Source: Oscillatoria princeps RMCB-10
GTDB taxonomy: Bacteria; Cyanobacteriota; Cyanobacteriia; Cyanobacteriales; Oscillatoriaceae
Reading direction: 5' to 3'
Assembly (NCBI GenBank): GCA_019359235.1
Contig: JAHHHT010000015.1
Coordinates: 1 to 64,000, forward strand
Length of the DNA stretch: 64,000 nucleotides
The translations under genes and the position numbers were made by a program. The notes beneath the pieces were generated by a model. That model ran no database searches. It saw only the letters and a list, made by a program, of their open reading frames with translations, and was not told where the DNA came from. This document shows positions 35,521 to 44,352 of this stretch, one piece after another (within the stretch, counting starts at the first letter, position 1; the number at the start of each line of letters is the position of its first letter).

Positions 35521-36708
35521 TTGAACAGACCGGCTCATGGGGGGAATTTAGCCTGGGCAGCGGCAAAAGCCGGCTGTCCCCCCTCGGCTATTCTCGATTT
35601 CTCTGCCAGTATCAGCCCCTTTGGGCCTCCTGAGTCCGCGCTCGCGGCAATTCAAGCCCACTTGTGCGACCTGAGAGCCTATCCCGACCCAGACTACCAG
35701 GAACTGCGGGCGGTGCTGGGTCGCTCGCACCACCTGCCGCCCGAGTGGATTCTGCCCGGTAATGGCTCGGCAGAACTGCTAACCTGGGCGGGCTGGGATT
35801 TATCGCAACTGGCAGAGACTTATTTGGTCACACCGGCCTTCGGCGACTACTGGCGGGCCCTCAAGGCGTTCAGCGTCAGTGCCATTGAGTGTCCTCTGTC
35901 CTTGGCCAGCACTCAAGAGAGCCCATTTCAGCGAGGGGCGGATACCGGCACCCCTCCGCTGACGGGAGAAACTCCCCGGGAGGGCGGGACAGCTCCCAGC
36001 CAGCTACTCGCTCCCTCAGTGCGAGACATCCGCCAGATATTGCCACCGGCACCCAGCCGCCTCAATCGGGGCGCATCAGCCCTCCTGCTCAACAACCCGC
36101 ACAACCCCACCGGCCAGCTCTTTTTAAGAAAAGATATTATACCATATCTGGAGCAATTTGCCCTGGTGGTGGTGGATGAAGCGTTTATGGATTTTCTGCA
36201 GCCTTCCGAGGAGCAAAGCTTGGTGAGCGCGGTGCCAGAGTTCCCCAATTTGGTGGTGCTGCGCTCCCTGACCAAGTTCTACAGCCTGCCCGGACTGCGC
36301 CTGGGGTATTGCGCCGCCCACCCCGACCGGCTGCGCCAGTGGCAGCAGTGGCGCGATCCCTGGCCAGTAAACGCCCTAGCCGCAGCAGCCGGTGTGGCTG
36401 CAGTGCTCGATACCGGCTTCCAGCAGAAAACCTGGGCTTGGCTGCCACCGGCTAGGCTACAGCTGTTTGAGGGGCTGGCCAAATTGCCCGGTTTGCGACC
36501 GCATGCCGGTGCGGCCAATTTCTTACTCGTTGAATCCGACCGGCCCAGTTCCCAACTGCAGCAAAAATTGCTCAGCCGCAGACAGATTCTCATCCGCGAC
36601 TGCCTCAGCTTTCCCGAACTGGGCGAGCGCTACTTCCGAGTCGCCGTGCGCTCTCCGACAGATAACCAGCGCTTGCTGGAAGGGCTAGCCGAAGTTCTGT
36701 CTGACTAG
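35521..36708 (+). CDS. PLP-dependent aminotransferase, threonine-phosphate decarboxylase (CobD) like
   Basis: 395 aa. N-terminal HGGNLAWAAAKAG and LDFSASISPFGPP are typical of CobD, which decarboxylates L-threonine phosphate to the aminopropanol linker of cobalamin. The fold type I motifs are NNPHNPTG, VDEAFMDF and SLTKFYSLPGLRLGY with PLP lysine K252. Histidinol-phosphate aminotransferase is the alternative. Between about 130 and 180 lies a Pro/Gly/Thr-rich insert absent from homologues I know. The only in-frame start is TTG at 35521, because a TAG lies three codons upstream. A cobO-like gene is in the same window but not adjacent. Confidence 0.85.
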   Translation: MNRPAHGGNLAWAAAKAGCPPSAILDFSASISPFGPPESALAAIQAHLCDLRAYPDPDYQELRAVLGRSHHLPPEWILPGNGSAELLTWAGWDLSQLAETYLVTPAFGDYWRALKAFSVSAIECPLSLASTQESPFQRGADTGTPPLTGETPREGGTAPSQLLAPSVRDIRQILPPAPSRLNRGASALLLNNPHNPTGQLFLRKDIIPYLEQFALVVVDEAFMDFLQPSEEQSLVSAVPEFPNLVVLRSLTKFYSLPGLRLGYCAAHPDRLRQWQQWRDPWPVNALAAAAGVAAVLDTGFQQKTWAWLPPARLQLFEGLAKLPGLRPHAGAANFLLVESDRPSSQLQQKLLSRRQILIRDCLSFPELGERYFRVAVRSPTDNQRLLEGLAEVLSD

Positions 36709-36714
36709 GGATGC

Positions 36715-36768
36715 GGGGAACCCCACCCCCAACCCCCTCCCCGCAAGCGGGGAGGGGGCTATTCCCCG
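36715..36768. repeat. C-run/G-run inverted repeat
   Basis: GGGGAACCCCACCCCCAACC then CCCTCCCCGCAAGCGGGGAGGG, a perfect inner hairpin right after the aminotransferase stop. Related to 15051 and 24398. Possible terminator. Confidence 0.65.
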
Positions 36769-36863
36769 CTCCTCTCTCCGACAAACTCGGGCGCGTACTT
36801 GGCGTCTTGGCGGTTGATTAAAAAACTAAAATCGCTTTAAGGGGTCTGAGGTGAAAGCAAAAC

Positions 36864-38336
36864 ATGGCAGTTGACTACGATCTGGCGATTATTGGCAGCA
36901 GTCGTGCCGGGTTGTACGCCGCAGTTGCTGCGGCGTCTCTGAAAGCCCGCGTTGCCCTGGTGACACTTTCTGCGCCCAGGAGTGCTGGCTTTGAGGAGAT
37001 ATATCGCGGGCTGTGCGGCAAAGCGCTCACCGAAGTAAGCTCGGTAGCGCAGTTGCTCGCCGGCGCGCACCAATTTGGCATCCACTGCACCCGGGAGGAA
37101 GACGCACCGGCACCCGAGGAAATATCAGTGAGGTTCAGCGAAGCCCTGGAGTGGGCTGCAGGTGTGGCCTCGAATTTGGAACAAACTCACTCACCGGCAG
37201 TTTTGGCGTCGCTGGGGGTGGATGTGATTGCCGGTGCCGGTCAATTTTATCCCAAACCCCACCTCGGCTTTGAAGTCAAAGACCGGCGAATTCGGGCCCG
37301 CACCTACCTTCTGGCCACCGGCAGCAAGCCGGCGACGCCAGAAATTCAAGGGCTGGAAACCACCGGCTACCTGACAGGCGAAACTCTTGGCCAACTGGCC
37401 AAGGGCAAACAGCTGCCGCAAAACTTAATTGTCATCGGTGGCGATCCCACCGGCACCGAACTGGCCCAGACTTTCGCTCGCCTGGGCAGCAGCGTTACCC
37501 TGGTGGTGAAAAGCCCCCACATTTTACCGCAAGAAGACCCAGAAGCGGCGCGGCTGGTTCAGGCGCAGCTGGAAGCAGAGGGGGTGCGCGTCCTCACCAA
37601 TACTGAGGCGACCCAAGTTAGGCGGATTGAGGGGAAAAAGTGGGTTCAAGCCGGCAATCTAGCTATTGAAGGGGATGAAATTTTGCTCGCTGCCGGTCAG
37701 ATGCCTGATGTGGCATCTTTGAACTTGGAGTCGGTGGGGGTTAAGTTGCACCGGCGCGGTATTGAGCTCAACGAGAAACTGCAAACGACTAACCCCCGCA
37801 TCTACGCTTGCGGGGATGCTGCCGGTGGGGAGCGAGCGCCGCATGTGGCCCAGTATGAAGCCGGTGTGGTGCTCAAGAACGCTCTGTTTTTGCCGGTGTT
37901 TAAAGTGGATTATCACGGGATTCCCAAGGCCATTTTCACAGATCCGCAGGTGGCGAGCGTTGGGCTGGCGGAATCGCAAGCCACCAGCCGGTACGGGCGG
38001 GATGTCTTGGTGCTGCGGCAGTATTTCAAGACCGTGGCCAAAGCACAGCTGCGCGGGGAAACTGCGGGCTTTTGCAAGATCGCTGTGCGCCGCAATGGGG
38101 AAATTCTGGGCGCGACTGTCGCGGGGGCGGATGCCGGTGAGCTGATTCACAGCATTGCTCTGGCGGTGCGGCAGAAGATTAAAATAGGGGCGATTGCAGA
38201 TATGCCCCACATTTGGCCAACTCTGTCGGAAATTGCCGGCACTACCGCCGCCGAGTGGCGCAGGTTGCGCCTGGCCGGCAATCCCCGCCTGCAAGATTTT
38301 CTGGAAGGTTTGTTTAATTGGAGGCGCGGGCACTGA
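36864..38336 (+). CDS. mercuric reductase-like flavoprotein lacking the redox disulfide
   Basis: 490 aa of the pyridine nucleotide-disulfide oxidoreductase fold. FAD site IIGSSRAGLYAA (canonical GxGxxG changed to GSSRAG), ATGSKP, NAD(P) site VIGGDPTGTELA, second FAD motif YACGDAAGG, and a C-terminal dimer domain with PHIWPTLSE, the His-Glu pair that serves as the acid-base in the family. The CxxxxC disulfide region is replaced by IYRGLCGKAL, with only one cysteine, so the usual thiol chemistry is not possible. It may be an NAD(P)H-quinone or other oxidoreductase. Its last 140 bp are duplicated at 42137. Confidence 0.82.
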   Translation: MAVDYDLAIIGSSRAGLYAAVAAASLKARVALVTLSAPRSAGFEEIYRGLCGKALTEVSSVAQLLAGAHQFGIHCTREEDAPAPEEISVRFSEALEWAAGVASNLEQTHSPAVLASLGVDVIAGAGQFYPKPHLGFEVKDRRIRARTYLLATGSKPATPEIQGLETTGYLTGETLGQLAKGKQLPQNLIVIGGDPTGTELAQTFARLGSSVTLVVKSPHILPQEDPEAARLVQAQLEAEGVRVLTNTEATQVRRIEGKKWVQAGNLAIEGDEILLAAGQMPDVASLNLESVGVKLHRRGIELNEKLQTTNPRIYACGDAAGGERAPHVAQYEAGVVLKNALFLPVFKVDYHGIPKAIFTDPQVASVGLAESQATSRYGRDVLVLRQYFKTVAKAQLRGETAGFCKIAVRRNGEILGATVAGADAGELIHSIALAVRQKIKIGAIADMPHIWPTLSEIAGTTAAEWRRLRLAGNPRLQDFLEGLFNWRRGH

Positions 38337-38550
38337 TCAATTTTTACAAAGGCGGGTAAGAGGGGAGGCTGTGAGAAAATGGGCAGAGATAGACCCAACC
38401 CGACAGTACCGCTATTTGCTGGGGCGAGAATGGGAACCGAGTACAGGACGAGTCGTTTTTGTGATGCTCAACCCCAGCATTGCCGGTGAAGAACAAGATG
38501 ACCCGAATCTCGGCAAATGTCTGGAGTTCGCCAAGGGTGGGGGCTCCGGG
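38199..38550 (+). repeat. segmental duplication, copy 1
   Basis: About 350 bp covering the 3' end of the flavoprotein gene and the start of DUF1643. It repeats at 42137-42487 in the same orientation, offset 3.94 kb, with scattered substitutions and small indels. Confidence 0.85.
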
Positions 38551-38583
38551 TATGGGTCTAAACTGTTTAACTTGTGGGACTGA
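38371..38583 (+). pseudogene. truncated DUF1643 gene (first copy)
   Basis: The GTG frame gives 70 aa. Residues 1-57 match the DUF1643 protein at 42308 (WAEIDPTRQYRYLLGREWEP, VVFVMLNPSIA), then the frame turns into GGGSGYGSKLFNLWD and stops. The remaining two thirds of the domain are missing. It lies 35 bp after the flavoprotein stop, exactly as in the duplicate further on, so this is the broken copy of a segmental duplication. Confidence 0.75.
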
Positions 38584-39050
38584 TTGTGAGAAACCATTTG
38601 CCTCCCTCCCCTGATTATGCTTGTGGCTTTAGGATGCCAAGTTGCTCTAGGGGGGACAGTTCAGGGCTCTGCGGCTGCGGGTCAGTGGCTGCTGGTGCCG
38701 GTCAATTTTATTCGAGTCTTCTATAAAGCAGTTTGTAACTGTTAAATCTTTATTATATTTTGACTAATTTACGAAAATCTAAGCCTTTAGATACATGCAT
38801 ATTTTGATGCATATCGGACACTTTAAGCCTTTAGATAGATAGGATTTTAAACATCCTTATGTCAAAATAATTGTAACTCAAACGTTTAGAGGAGTAGCAA
38901 AGTCAGAAGAGGGCTGTGCGAAAAGTTGAGCGTTTGTTAACGACAATGCTTGCACGAGTCCCTCAAACCCAACGGCAATTTATTGGCGAATAAGAAAGTA
39001 AGTTTGCCGTTTAACTGCAAACCCACTGCGAGGCAACTCGTTGATTACCC
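38584..39050. other. AT-rich control region upstream of the cation ATPase
   Basis: No gene. AAGCCTTTAGATA occurs twice (38781-38793, 38825-38837), bracketing ATGCAT-ATTTTG-ATGCAT (38795-38812). This is the most AT-rich stretch nearby. Confidence 0.5.
38781..38837. promoter_or_regulatory. direct and inverted repeats, candidate operator
   Basis: A 13-bp direct repeat spaced 44 bp, with an ATGCAT inverted repeat between, about 215 bp before the ATPase start. Arrangement suggests a regulator-binding region. No known consensus matched. Confidence 0.4.
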
Positions 39051-41882
39051 ATGAAAAATCATCCTCAGATATGGACACTATCTGCTGAGAAAGTCTACGA
39101 AACTCTGTCAACTTCCGCACAGGGACTTTCAGAGGCAGAAACAGCAGTCAGAATCAAGCATTACGGGTTTAATGAACTGCCCGAACCAGCCCGAAGATCG
39201 CTATTACTCCGCTTCACAGACCAGTTGACTCATTTCATGGCACTCTTGCTCTGGGTTGCGGGTACGCTGGCGTTTATCTCGGGCACACCTGAACTCGGCT
39301 GGGCAATCTGGGCAGTGATCTGGATTAATGCCGGGTTCAGTTTTTGGCAAGAATTCCAGGCTGAACAAGCGCTAGCAGCACTCAATAAAATGTTGCCAGC
39401 CCAAGCTAAAGTCTATCGAGATGGGACGCTATGTGAGATTCTCGTCAGGGAGATGGTGCCGGGAGATGTCATGGAGTTGGAAGAAGGCGATGGCATTTCC
39501 GCCGATGCCAGACTGGTTTCAGCTCAGTCTTTGTATGTCGATGTCTCAGTGCTGACTGGAGAATCGCTTCCGGTTGGCCGATCGGCGGAACCTGTCCTCA
39601 CTGAAAAGATGCGTGCCTCTGAAGCCAGCAATCTCGTCTTTGCGGGTTCTACCGTTTCCGCAGGGCGTGGTTTAGCTGTGGTGTACGCTACAGGAACTCA
39701 GACCGAGTTTGGTCAGGTCGCCCACCTGACCGCAACGGTGAAGCGAGAACCCAGCACTCTGGAAGTTCAAATCAACAGGGTGGTGCATGCGATCACGGCG
39801 ATCGCCCTCGGCATGGGTGTTCTGGTCTTTCTGCTGACTAATCTCTTGGTGGGGATGGGAGCCAAGGAAAGCTTCATTTTTGCGATCGGGATTATTGTGG
39901 CGTTTGTCCCAGAAGGACTGCTCCCAACTGTTACCCTGGCTCTGGCAATTGGTGTGAAGCGCATGGCAAAGCGCAATGCTCTGGTGCGTCGCCTCTCGGC
40001 AGTGGAAACATTGAGTGCAACAACGGTTATCTGTACGGACAAAACGGGGACACTGACCAAGAATGAGATGACGGTTCGCCAACTCTGGATTCCTGCAACT
40101 GAGATTGAAGTTACGGGAGCGGGCTACGATCCAACAGGAGAGGTGCGAGTCACAAATGAGCGGCAAAAGTCACAGGTTAAGCTGCTACTTGCAGGAGCGG
40201 CTCTCTGCTGCAATGCTCGTCTGAACCATCCGGCAGGTTCCAGTCAGTGGCAGGAGATTGGCGATCCGACCGAAGCGGCTCTCCTGGTAGCTGCCATAAA
40301 AAACGGATTGAACCTTGAAAAACTGCACGGTCAGCTTCCCAGAATTCAGGAAGTTCCGTTTGATTCGCGCAGACGAATGATGACCGTCGCGCTACAAAGA
40401 AGTTCAGATGATTCAGGTTTAGGGTTTGAGTTAGAAAACCAATCCTCCAATCTCAAAACGCTAACGGCTCCCTATCTGCTCTTTACAAAGGGGTCGCCGT
40501 TGGATGTGCTGCAACACTGCCAAGGGATTCTGAAAGATGGGCATAGAGAAGAATTATCAGAAGCGGGACGAGCGGAGATTTCAGCCGCTAATGATGCGTT
40601 TGCGAGTCGAGGTTATCGAGTTCTGGGAGTTGCCACCCAGCAGAAAGAGGAGCTTCCACAGCAAGACGCTGACTCACTGGAGCAAAATCTGATCTTCATT
40701 GGGCTGGTGGCAATGATTGACCCGCCGAGAGCAGAAGTGGCAGATGCAATCGCCAAATGCCATCAAGCTGGTATCCAGGTGACGATGGTAACCGGGGATT
40801 ATGGACTAACCGCAGAAGCGATTGCCCGCCGAATTGGCTTAATAGATGGGAAAGCCAGGGTTGTTACGGGCGACGACATGGGACATCTCTCGGATGCCCA
40901 ACTTCGCCAGATATTGCATCAAAAATCCGGGTTAGTCTTTGCTCGTGTGATGCCTGAACAGAAGTTAAGGCTGGTTCAGGCTTACATGGCGATGGGTCAT
41001 GTCGTAGCCGTGACGGGTGATGGCGTGAATGACGCTCCAGCTTTGAGAGCTGCCAATATCGGCATTGCGATGGGGATGAGTGGCACAGACGTTGCGCGGG
41101 AAGCGGCGGATATTGTGCTGATTGATGATAACTTCGCCACCATCGTCAGTGCGGTCGAGCAGGGACGGGCTGTATATCAGAATATTCGCAAGTTTATCAC
41201 CTACATCCTGTCATCCAACATGGCAGAGTTTATCCCTTTCCTGGCAATGGTCTTTTTGAAGATTCCGCCAGCTTTGGTAATTCTGCAAATTTTGGCGATC
41301 GATCTGGGCACAGATATGCTTCCCGCGCTGGCGTTGGGCGCAGAACAGCCGGAGGCAGGCATCTTGCTTCAACAACCCCGCAAGAAGTCGAAACCCTTGC
41401 TGGATATGTCTTTACTCCTGCGTGCCTATTGCTTTCTAGGGTTGCTGGAAGGTTTGGCAGGAATGACAGGTTTTCTGCTGGTTTGGTGGGCAAATGGCTA
41501 CGGGATTGCTGAGTTGCAGGCGATGAATTTGACCATTCTCGCACACTCGGCGAATGCTGCCCAGATCGCAATTTACTGTCAAGCAACGACTGTTACGCTG
41601 GCAGCGATCGTTGCCTGTCAGGATGGAAATGTTTTCGCCTGCAGATCGGAGCGGATCTCGATTTTTCGCTTAGGCTTCTTTAGCAACCGTTTGATCTGGA
41701 TGGGGATCGCTGTTGAGTGGGCGCTGATTCTATCTATTATCTATGTCCCACCCTTACAAAAAATCTTTGCCACCGCACCCCTATCTCCTGTACAATGGTT
41801 GATGCTGCTCGTGTGCCCACCATTGCTACTGATGGCTGACGAACTCCGAAAGCGGATTGTCGGACAATTTAAACCTGAATAA
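39051..41882 (+). CDS. P2-type cation-transporting ATPase (Ca2+ or Na+/K+ type)
   Basis: 943 aa, about ten transmembrane helices. N-terminal cation ATPase domain (GLSEAETAVRIKHYGFNELPE), actuator TGES at 169-172, M4 motif PEGLLPTV at 287-294, phosphorylation D330 in DKTGTLT, hinge GDGVND with D657. The M4 PEGLL form is that of Na+,K+-ATPase-like pumps rather than the PEGLP of SERCA-like pumps, so Na+ or mixed cation export is suggested. M5/M6 end in DLGTDMLPALALG. The DNA almost lacks the CCGG-rich words common in its neighbours. A HIP1 octamer is present, and the gene sits between two copies of a duplication, so it may have been acquired. Confidence 0.93.
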   Translation: MKNHPQIWTLSAEKVYETLSTSAQGLSEAETAVRIKHYGFNELPEPARRSLLLRFTDQLTHFMALLLWVAGTLAFISGTPELGWAIWAVIWINAGFSFWQEFQAEQALAALNKMLPAQAKVYRDGTLCEILVREMVPGDVMELEEGDGISADARLVSAQSLYVDVSVLTGESLPVGRSAEPVLTEKMRASEASNLVFAGSTVSAGRGLAVVYATGTQTEFGQVAHLTATVKREPSTLEVQINRVVHAITAIALGMGVLVFLLTNLLVGMGAKESFIFAIGIIVAFVPEGLLPTVTLALAIGVKRMAKRNALVRRLSAVETLSATTVICTDKTGTLTKNEMTVRQLWIPATEIEVTGAGYDPTGEVRVTNERQKSQVKLLLAGAALCCNARLNHPAGSSQWQEIGDPTEAALLVAAIKNGLNLEKLHGQLPRIQEVPFDSRRRMMTVALQRSSDDSGLGFELENQSSNLKTLTAPYLLFTKGSPLDVLQHCQGILKDGHREELSEAGRAEISAANDAFASRGYRVLGVATQQKEELPQQDADSLEQNLIFIGLVAMIDPPRAEVADAIAKCHQAGIQVTMVTGDYGLTAEAIARRIGLIDGKARVVTGDDMGHLSDAQLRQILHQKSGLVFARVMPEQKLRLVQAYMAMGHVVAVTGDGVNDAPALRAANIGIAMGMSGTDVAREAADIVLIDDNFATIVSAVEQGRAVYQNIRKFITYILSSNMAEFIPFLAMVFLKIPPALVILQILAIDLGTDMLPALALGAEQPEAGILLQQPRKKSKPLLDMSLLLRAYCFLGLLEGLAGMTGFLLVWWANGYGIAELQAMNLTILAHSANAAQIAIYCQATTVTLAAIVACQDGNVFACRSERISIFRLGFFSNRLIWMGIAVEWALILSIIYVPPLQKIFATAPLSPVQWLMLLVCPPLLLMADELRKRIVGQFKPE

Positions 41883-42307
41883 CAGGATTGTGCGATCGCA
41901 GGTGAATGTCACATCCGGTGCCGGTCGAGCGCCTGCGGGAGGCATCGGGCACGTCCCTGGAGCAACCGGCTGGCCCACTGTCCGTGATTCCCGCGCTGGC
42001 GTGGACGGGCATTGTGCTTGGGACAGGCGAGACGCCTGTCCTACGAGGTCTATCCGCAGGACAGGCGTTCCCTCCGACCCTCAAGGTCTAATGTCCTCAC
42101 CTATGTGGCTAGTGCTATAAAATAAATGTGCGAGCCGATCTGCCCCACATTTGGCCAATTCTGTCGGAGATCGCCGGCACTACCGCCGCCGAGTGGCGCA
42201 GGGAGCTAACGCCTGCCTTCCCCGCCTGCAAGATTTCTTGGAAGGCTGGTTTAATTGGAGGCGCGGGTGGTGATAAATTTTTACAAAGGCGGGTAAGAGG
42301 GGAGATT
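41883..42307. other. gap with repeat and relic of the flavoprotein gene
   Basis: HIP1 GCGATCGC at about 41893, half of the TATAGCA element (42012-42119), then the in-frame relic of the flavoprotein C-terminus (PHIWPILSEIAGTTAAEWRR at 42143-42203) belonging to duplication copy 2. Confidence 0.6.
42012..42119. mobile_element. half copy of the TATAGCA element
   Basis: Reverse complement of the left half of the 25819 element. It includes the GGACAGGCG palindrome and CGACCCTCAAGGTCTAATGT and ends in TGCTATA at 42113-42119. The other terminal repeat is absent. Confidence 0.65.
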
Positions 42308-42487
42308 GTGAGCGCGTGGGCAAAAAAAGACCCAACCGGACAGTACCGCTACTTGCTGGGGCGAGAATGGGAACCCAGTAAGGGACGAGTCGTTTTTGTG
42401 ATGCTCAACCCGAGCATTGCAGATGAGGAACAAGATGACCCGACTCTCCGCAAATGTGTGGAGTTCGCCAAGGCTTGGGGCTTCGGT
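42137..42487 (+). repeat. segmental duplication, copy 2
   Basis: Partner of 38199-38550. Here the DUF1643 gene is complete and the flavoprotein part is a relic, the reverse of copy 1. Confidence 0.85.
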
Positions 42488-42823
42488 TCCCTGGAGGTGG
42501 TCAATCTGTTTGCTTACCGCGCCACCAAACCTGAGGAGCTGTATGATGTGAAAGACCCGGTAGGGCCGGAGAATGACCGCTATGTTTTGCAGGCGATAAA
42601 CCGGGCCAGTAAAATTATTGTGGCGTGGGGAAAGGATGGCAGCTTGCGGAATCGAGACCAAAAGGTTCTGTGGCTGATTCCCGACGACATAAGTCTCTAC
42701 TGTTTGGGGCAGACAAAAGACAGAGATCCGCGCCACCCGGGAAGGGTTAAAAATAATACAGAGCCGGTTGTTTTTGTCAAGCCCGAGCCTTCCCTGCAGG
42801 GAGAGCTGGATTTAGGGACCTGA
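42308..42823 (+). CDS. DUF1643 family protein
   Basis: 171 aa from the GTG at 42308. An upstream in-frame ATG at 42128 exists only because the flavoprotein relic happens to be open. DUF1643 features: YRYLLGREW, VVFVMLNPSIADEEQDDPTLRKC, FGSLEVVNLFAYRAT, and IIVAWGKDGSL. The family function is not established. Soluble, compact alpha/beta. It lies 230 bp before the nucleotide-modification genes on the same strand, so a link to them is possible but unproven. The gene is intact, unlike its relic at 38371. Confidence 0.85.
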   Translation: MSAWAKKDPTGQYRYLLGREWEPSKGRVVFVMLNPSIADEEQDDPTLRKCVEFAKAWGFGSLEVVNLFAYRATKPEELYDVKDPVGPENDRYVLQAINRASKIIVAWGKDGSLRNRDQKVLWLIPDDISLYCLGQTKDRDPRHPGRVKNNTEPVVFVKPEPSLQGELDLGT

Positions 42824-43050
42824 AGGTGAAAGCGCTTAAGAAGGTTGTGGCGCGGCTATGGCCAGATTTTGTCCACAATAGGCTTAGGGCGGCAGAGAGA
42901 CAGTTGACAGATAAGATTTGCGACAAATCCGATCGAAATTGCAGTTAGTGCGGTATTATTAAAAATGAATCTCCAAAAGTAGGGTGCGTGCGCTCTGCGC
43001 AGCAACCTGTGATATGCTAGAAGCCGTCAATCAAAGCATTTGCGCCCGTT

Positions 43051-44211
43051 ATGAAACCCCGTGAGGAAATTTTTGATTTATACTGGAAGTTTGCTGCGTG
43101 GCGGCAAGAGGTCTTTTTTAGGAGAATTAAAAATGAGTCTCCGCCCCCCTGGACAGACGACCCAATTATGCAGACCTATAAGTTCTGTAATGCTTACAGA
43201 GCGAGCGACAGGGTGTCTCAATATCTCATAAGAGATGTCATTTACCGGGGCAGCCAGAATGAAGAGGAAGTTCTCTTCAGAATTTTGCTGTTCAAGATAT
43301 TTAACAAAATAGAGACTTGGCAATACTTAGAAAGAGAGCTGGGAACTGTAGAACTGTCTGGCTTCAAGTTTAATGTCTATTCCAAGCTGTTGCAAAAGGC
43401 AATGGACGCGGGACGGGTTATTTACACCAGTGCGTACATGTCCTGCGCCACTAAAGCCTATGGCTATCACAAGAAACACGAGAACCATCTGGCACTGATA
43501 GAGGAAATGCTTGAAGACCGGCTGGTTGATAAAATTACCCAAGCCAAGAGTCTAGAAGAGGTTTTTCAGGCGATTGCAAAGTATCGGCTCTTGGGTAAGT
43601 TTATGGCTTACCAGTTAGCTACGGATATTAACTACAGCGAGATTATCGACTTTGACGAGGACACTTTTACTGTTGCGGGTCCGGGTGCTGAGCGGGGGAT
43701 CAGCAAGTGTTTCAGTGATAGGTGCGGAAAGAGTAATGCGGATATCATACGCTGGATGACAGAAAACCAAAAGGCACAGTTCAGCCGTCTGGAGATAGAC
43801 TTCCAAGACTTGTGGGGGCGTCCCCTCAAGGCGATAGACTGTCAAAATCTCTTCTGTGAAGTGGATAAATACTGCAGGGTGGCGCATCCAGAACTGACGA
43901 GTAATAGAACCAAGATAAAAGCCAAATTCAGTCCGACTCCTCAACTGATTGAGTATTTCTATCCTCCCAAGTGGGGGATCAATGATCGGGTGAAGGAAAC
44001 TTTGGCGCAAAGGCTGCCGGCGGCTGAGCCTTCTGATCAGTCTGTGGGGGTGCAAGGGGAAAAGAGAAAAGGGAAAAAGGAAAAGGGGAAAGAGCCGGTG
44101 GAACTTTCTGGAGAGCAGTCTGGGAATTCGCAAAGCAGCAAGAGACGCCGGAGAACGCCGAAGGGCGAACAGCCAAAGGATGACAGTCACCAGCCGGTGT
44201 CTGCAAATTGA
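43051..44211 (+). CDS. alpha-glutamyl/putrescinyl-thymine pyrophosphorylase-like protein
   Basis: 386 aa. The N-terminal core reads PPWTDDPIMQTYKFCNAYRASDRVSQYLI then VLFRILLFKIFNKIETWQYL, which I recognise as the all-helical aGPT-pyrophosphorylase/5-hmdU DNA kinase helical family of thymine hypermodification systems in phages and bacteria. Predicted chemistry in the family is replacement of an activated 5-hydroxymethyl group on uracil in DNA by an amine or amino acid. The core fills residues 1-325. The last 60 are a Lys/Arg-rich, low-complexity tail that could bind DNA. The thymidylate-synthase-like gene follows after 140 bp on the same strand, supporting a pathway role. A plain DNA-binding function cannot be excluded. 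Confidence 0.8.
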   Translation: MKPREEIFDLYWKFAAWRQEVFFRRIKNESPPPWTDDPIMQTYKFCNAYRASDRVSQYLIRDVIYRGSQNEEEVLFRILLFKIFNKIETWQYLERELGTVELSGFKFNVYSKLLQKAMDAGRVIYTSAYMSCATKAYGYHKKHENHLALIEEMLEDRLVDKITQAKSLEEVFQAIAKYRLLGKFMAYQLATDINYSEIIDFDEDTFTVAGPGAERGISKCFSDRCGKSNADIIRWMTENQKAQFSRLEIDFQDLWGRPLKAIDCQNLFCEVDKYCRVAHPELTSNRTKIKAKFSPTPQLIEYFYPPKWGINDRVKETLAQRLPAAEPSDQSVGVQGEKRKGKKEKGKEPVELSGEQSGNSQSSKRRRRTPKGEQPKDDSHQPVSAN

Positions 44212-44352
44212 GGTTGTAAAGGAGGAAGTGGCAAGGGTTGCTAATACAGTTCGCTCGGAGAGGGCTGAAGCTAAATTGGCTTGTTACGGGATAAATTGCT
44301 GAGCTTATACAGCCATAATCAGGGCTGTTTTGTTAGAGTGGAGGAGAGGAAA

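Noticed and set aside
42128-42307. N-terminal extension of DUF1643
   Set aside because: It is the translated relic of the duplicated flavoprotein end; the GTG at 42308 fits the family start.
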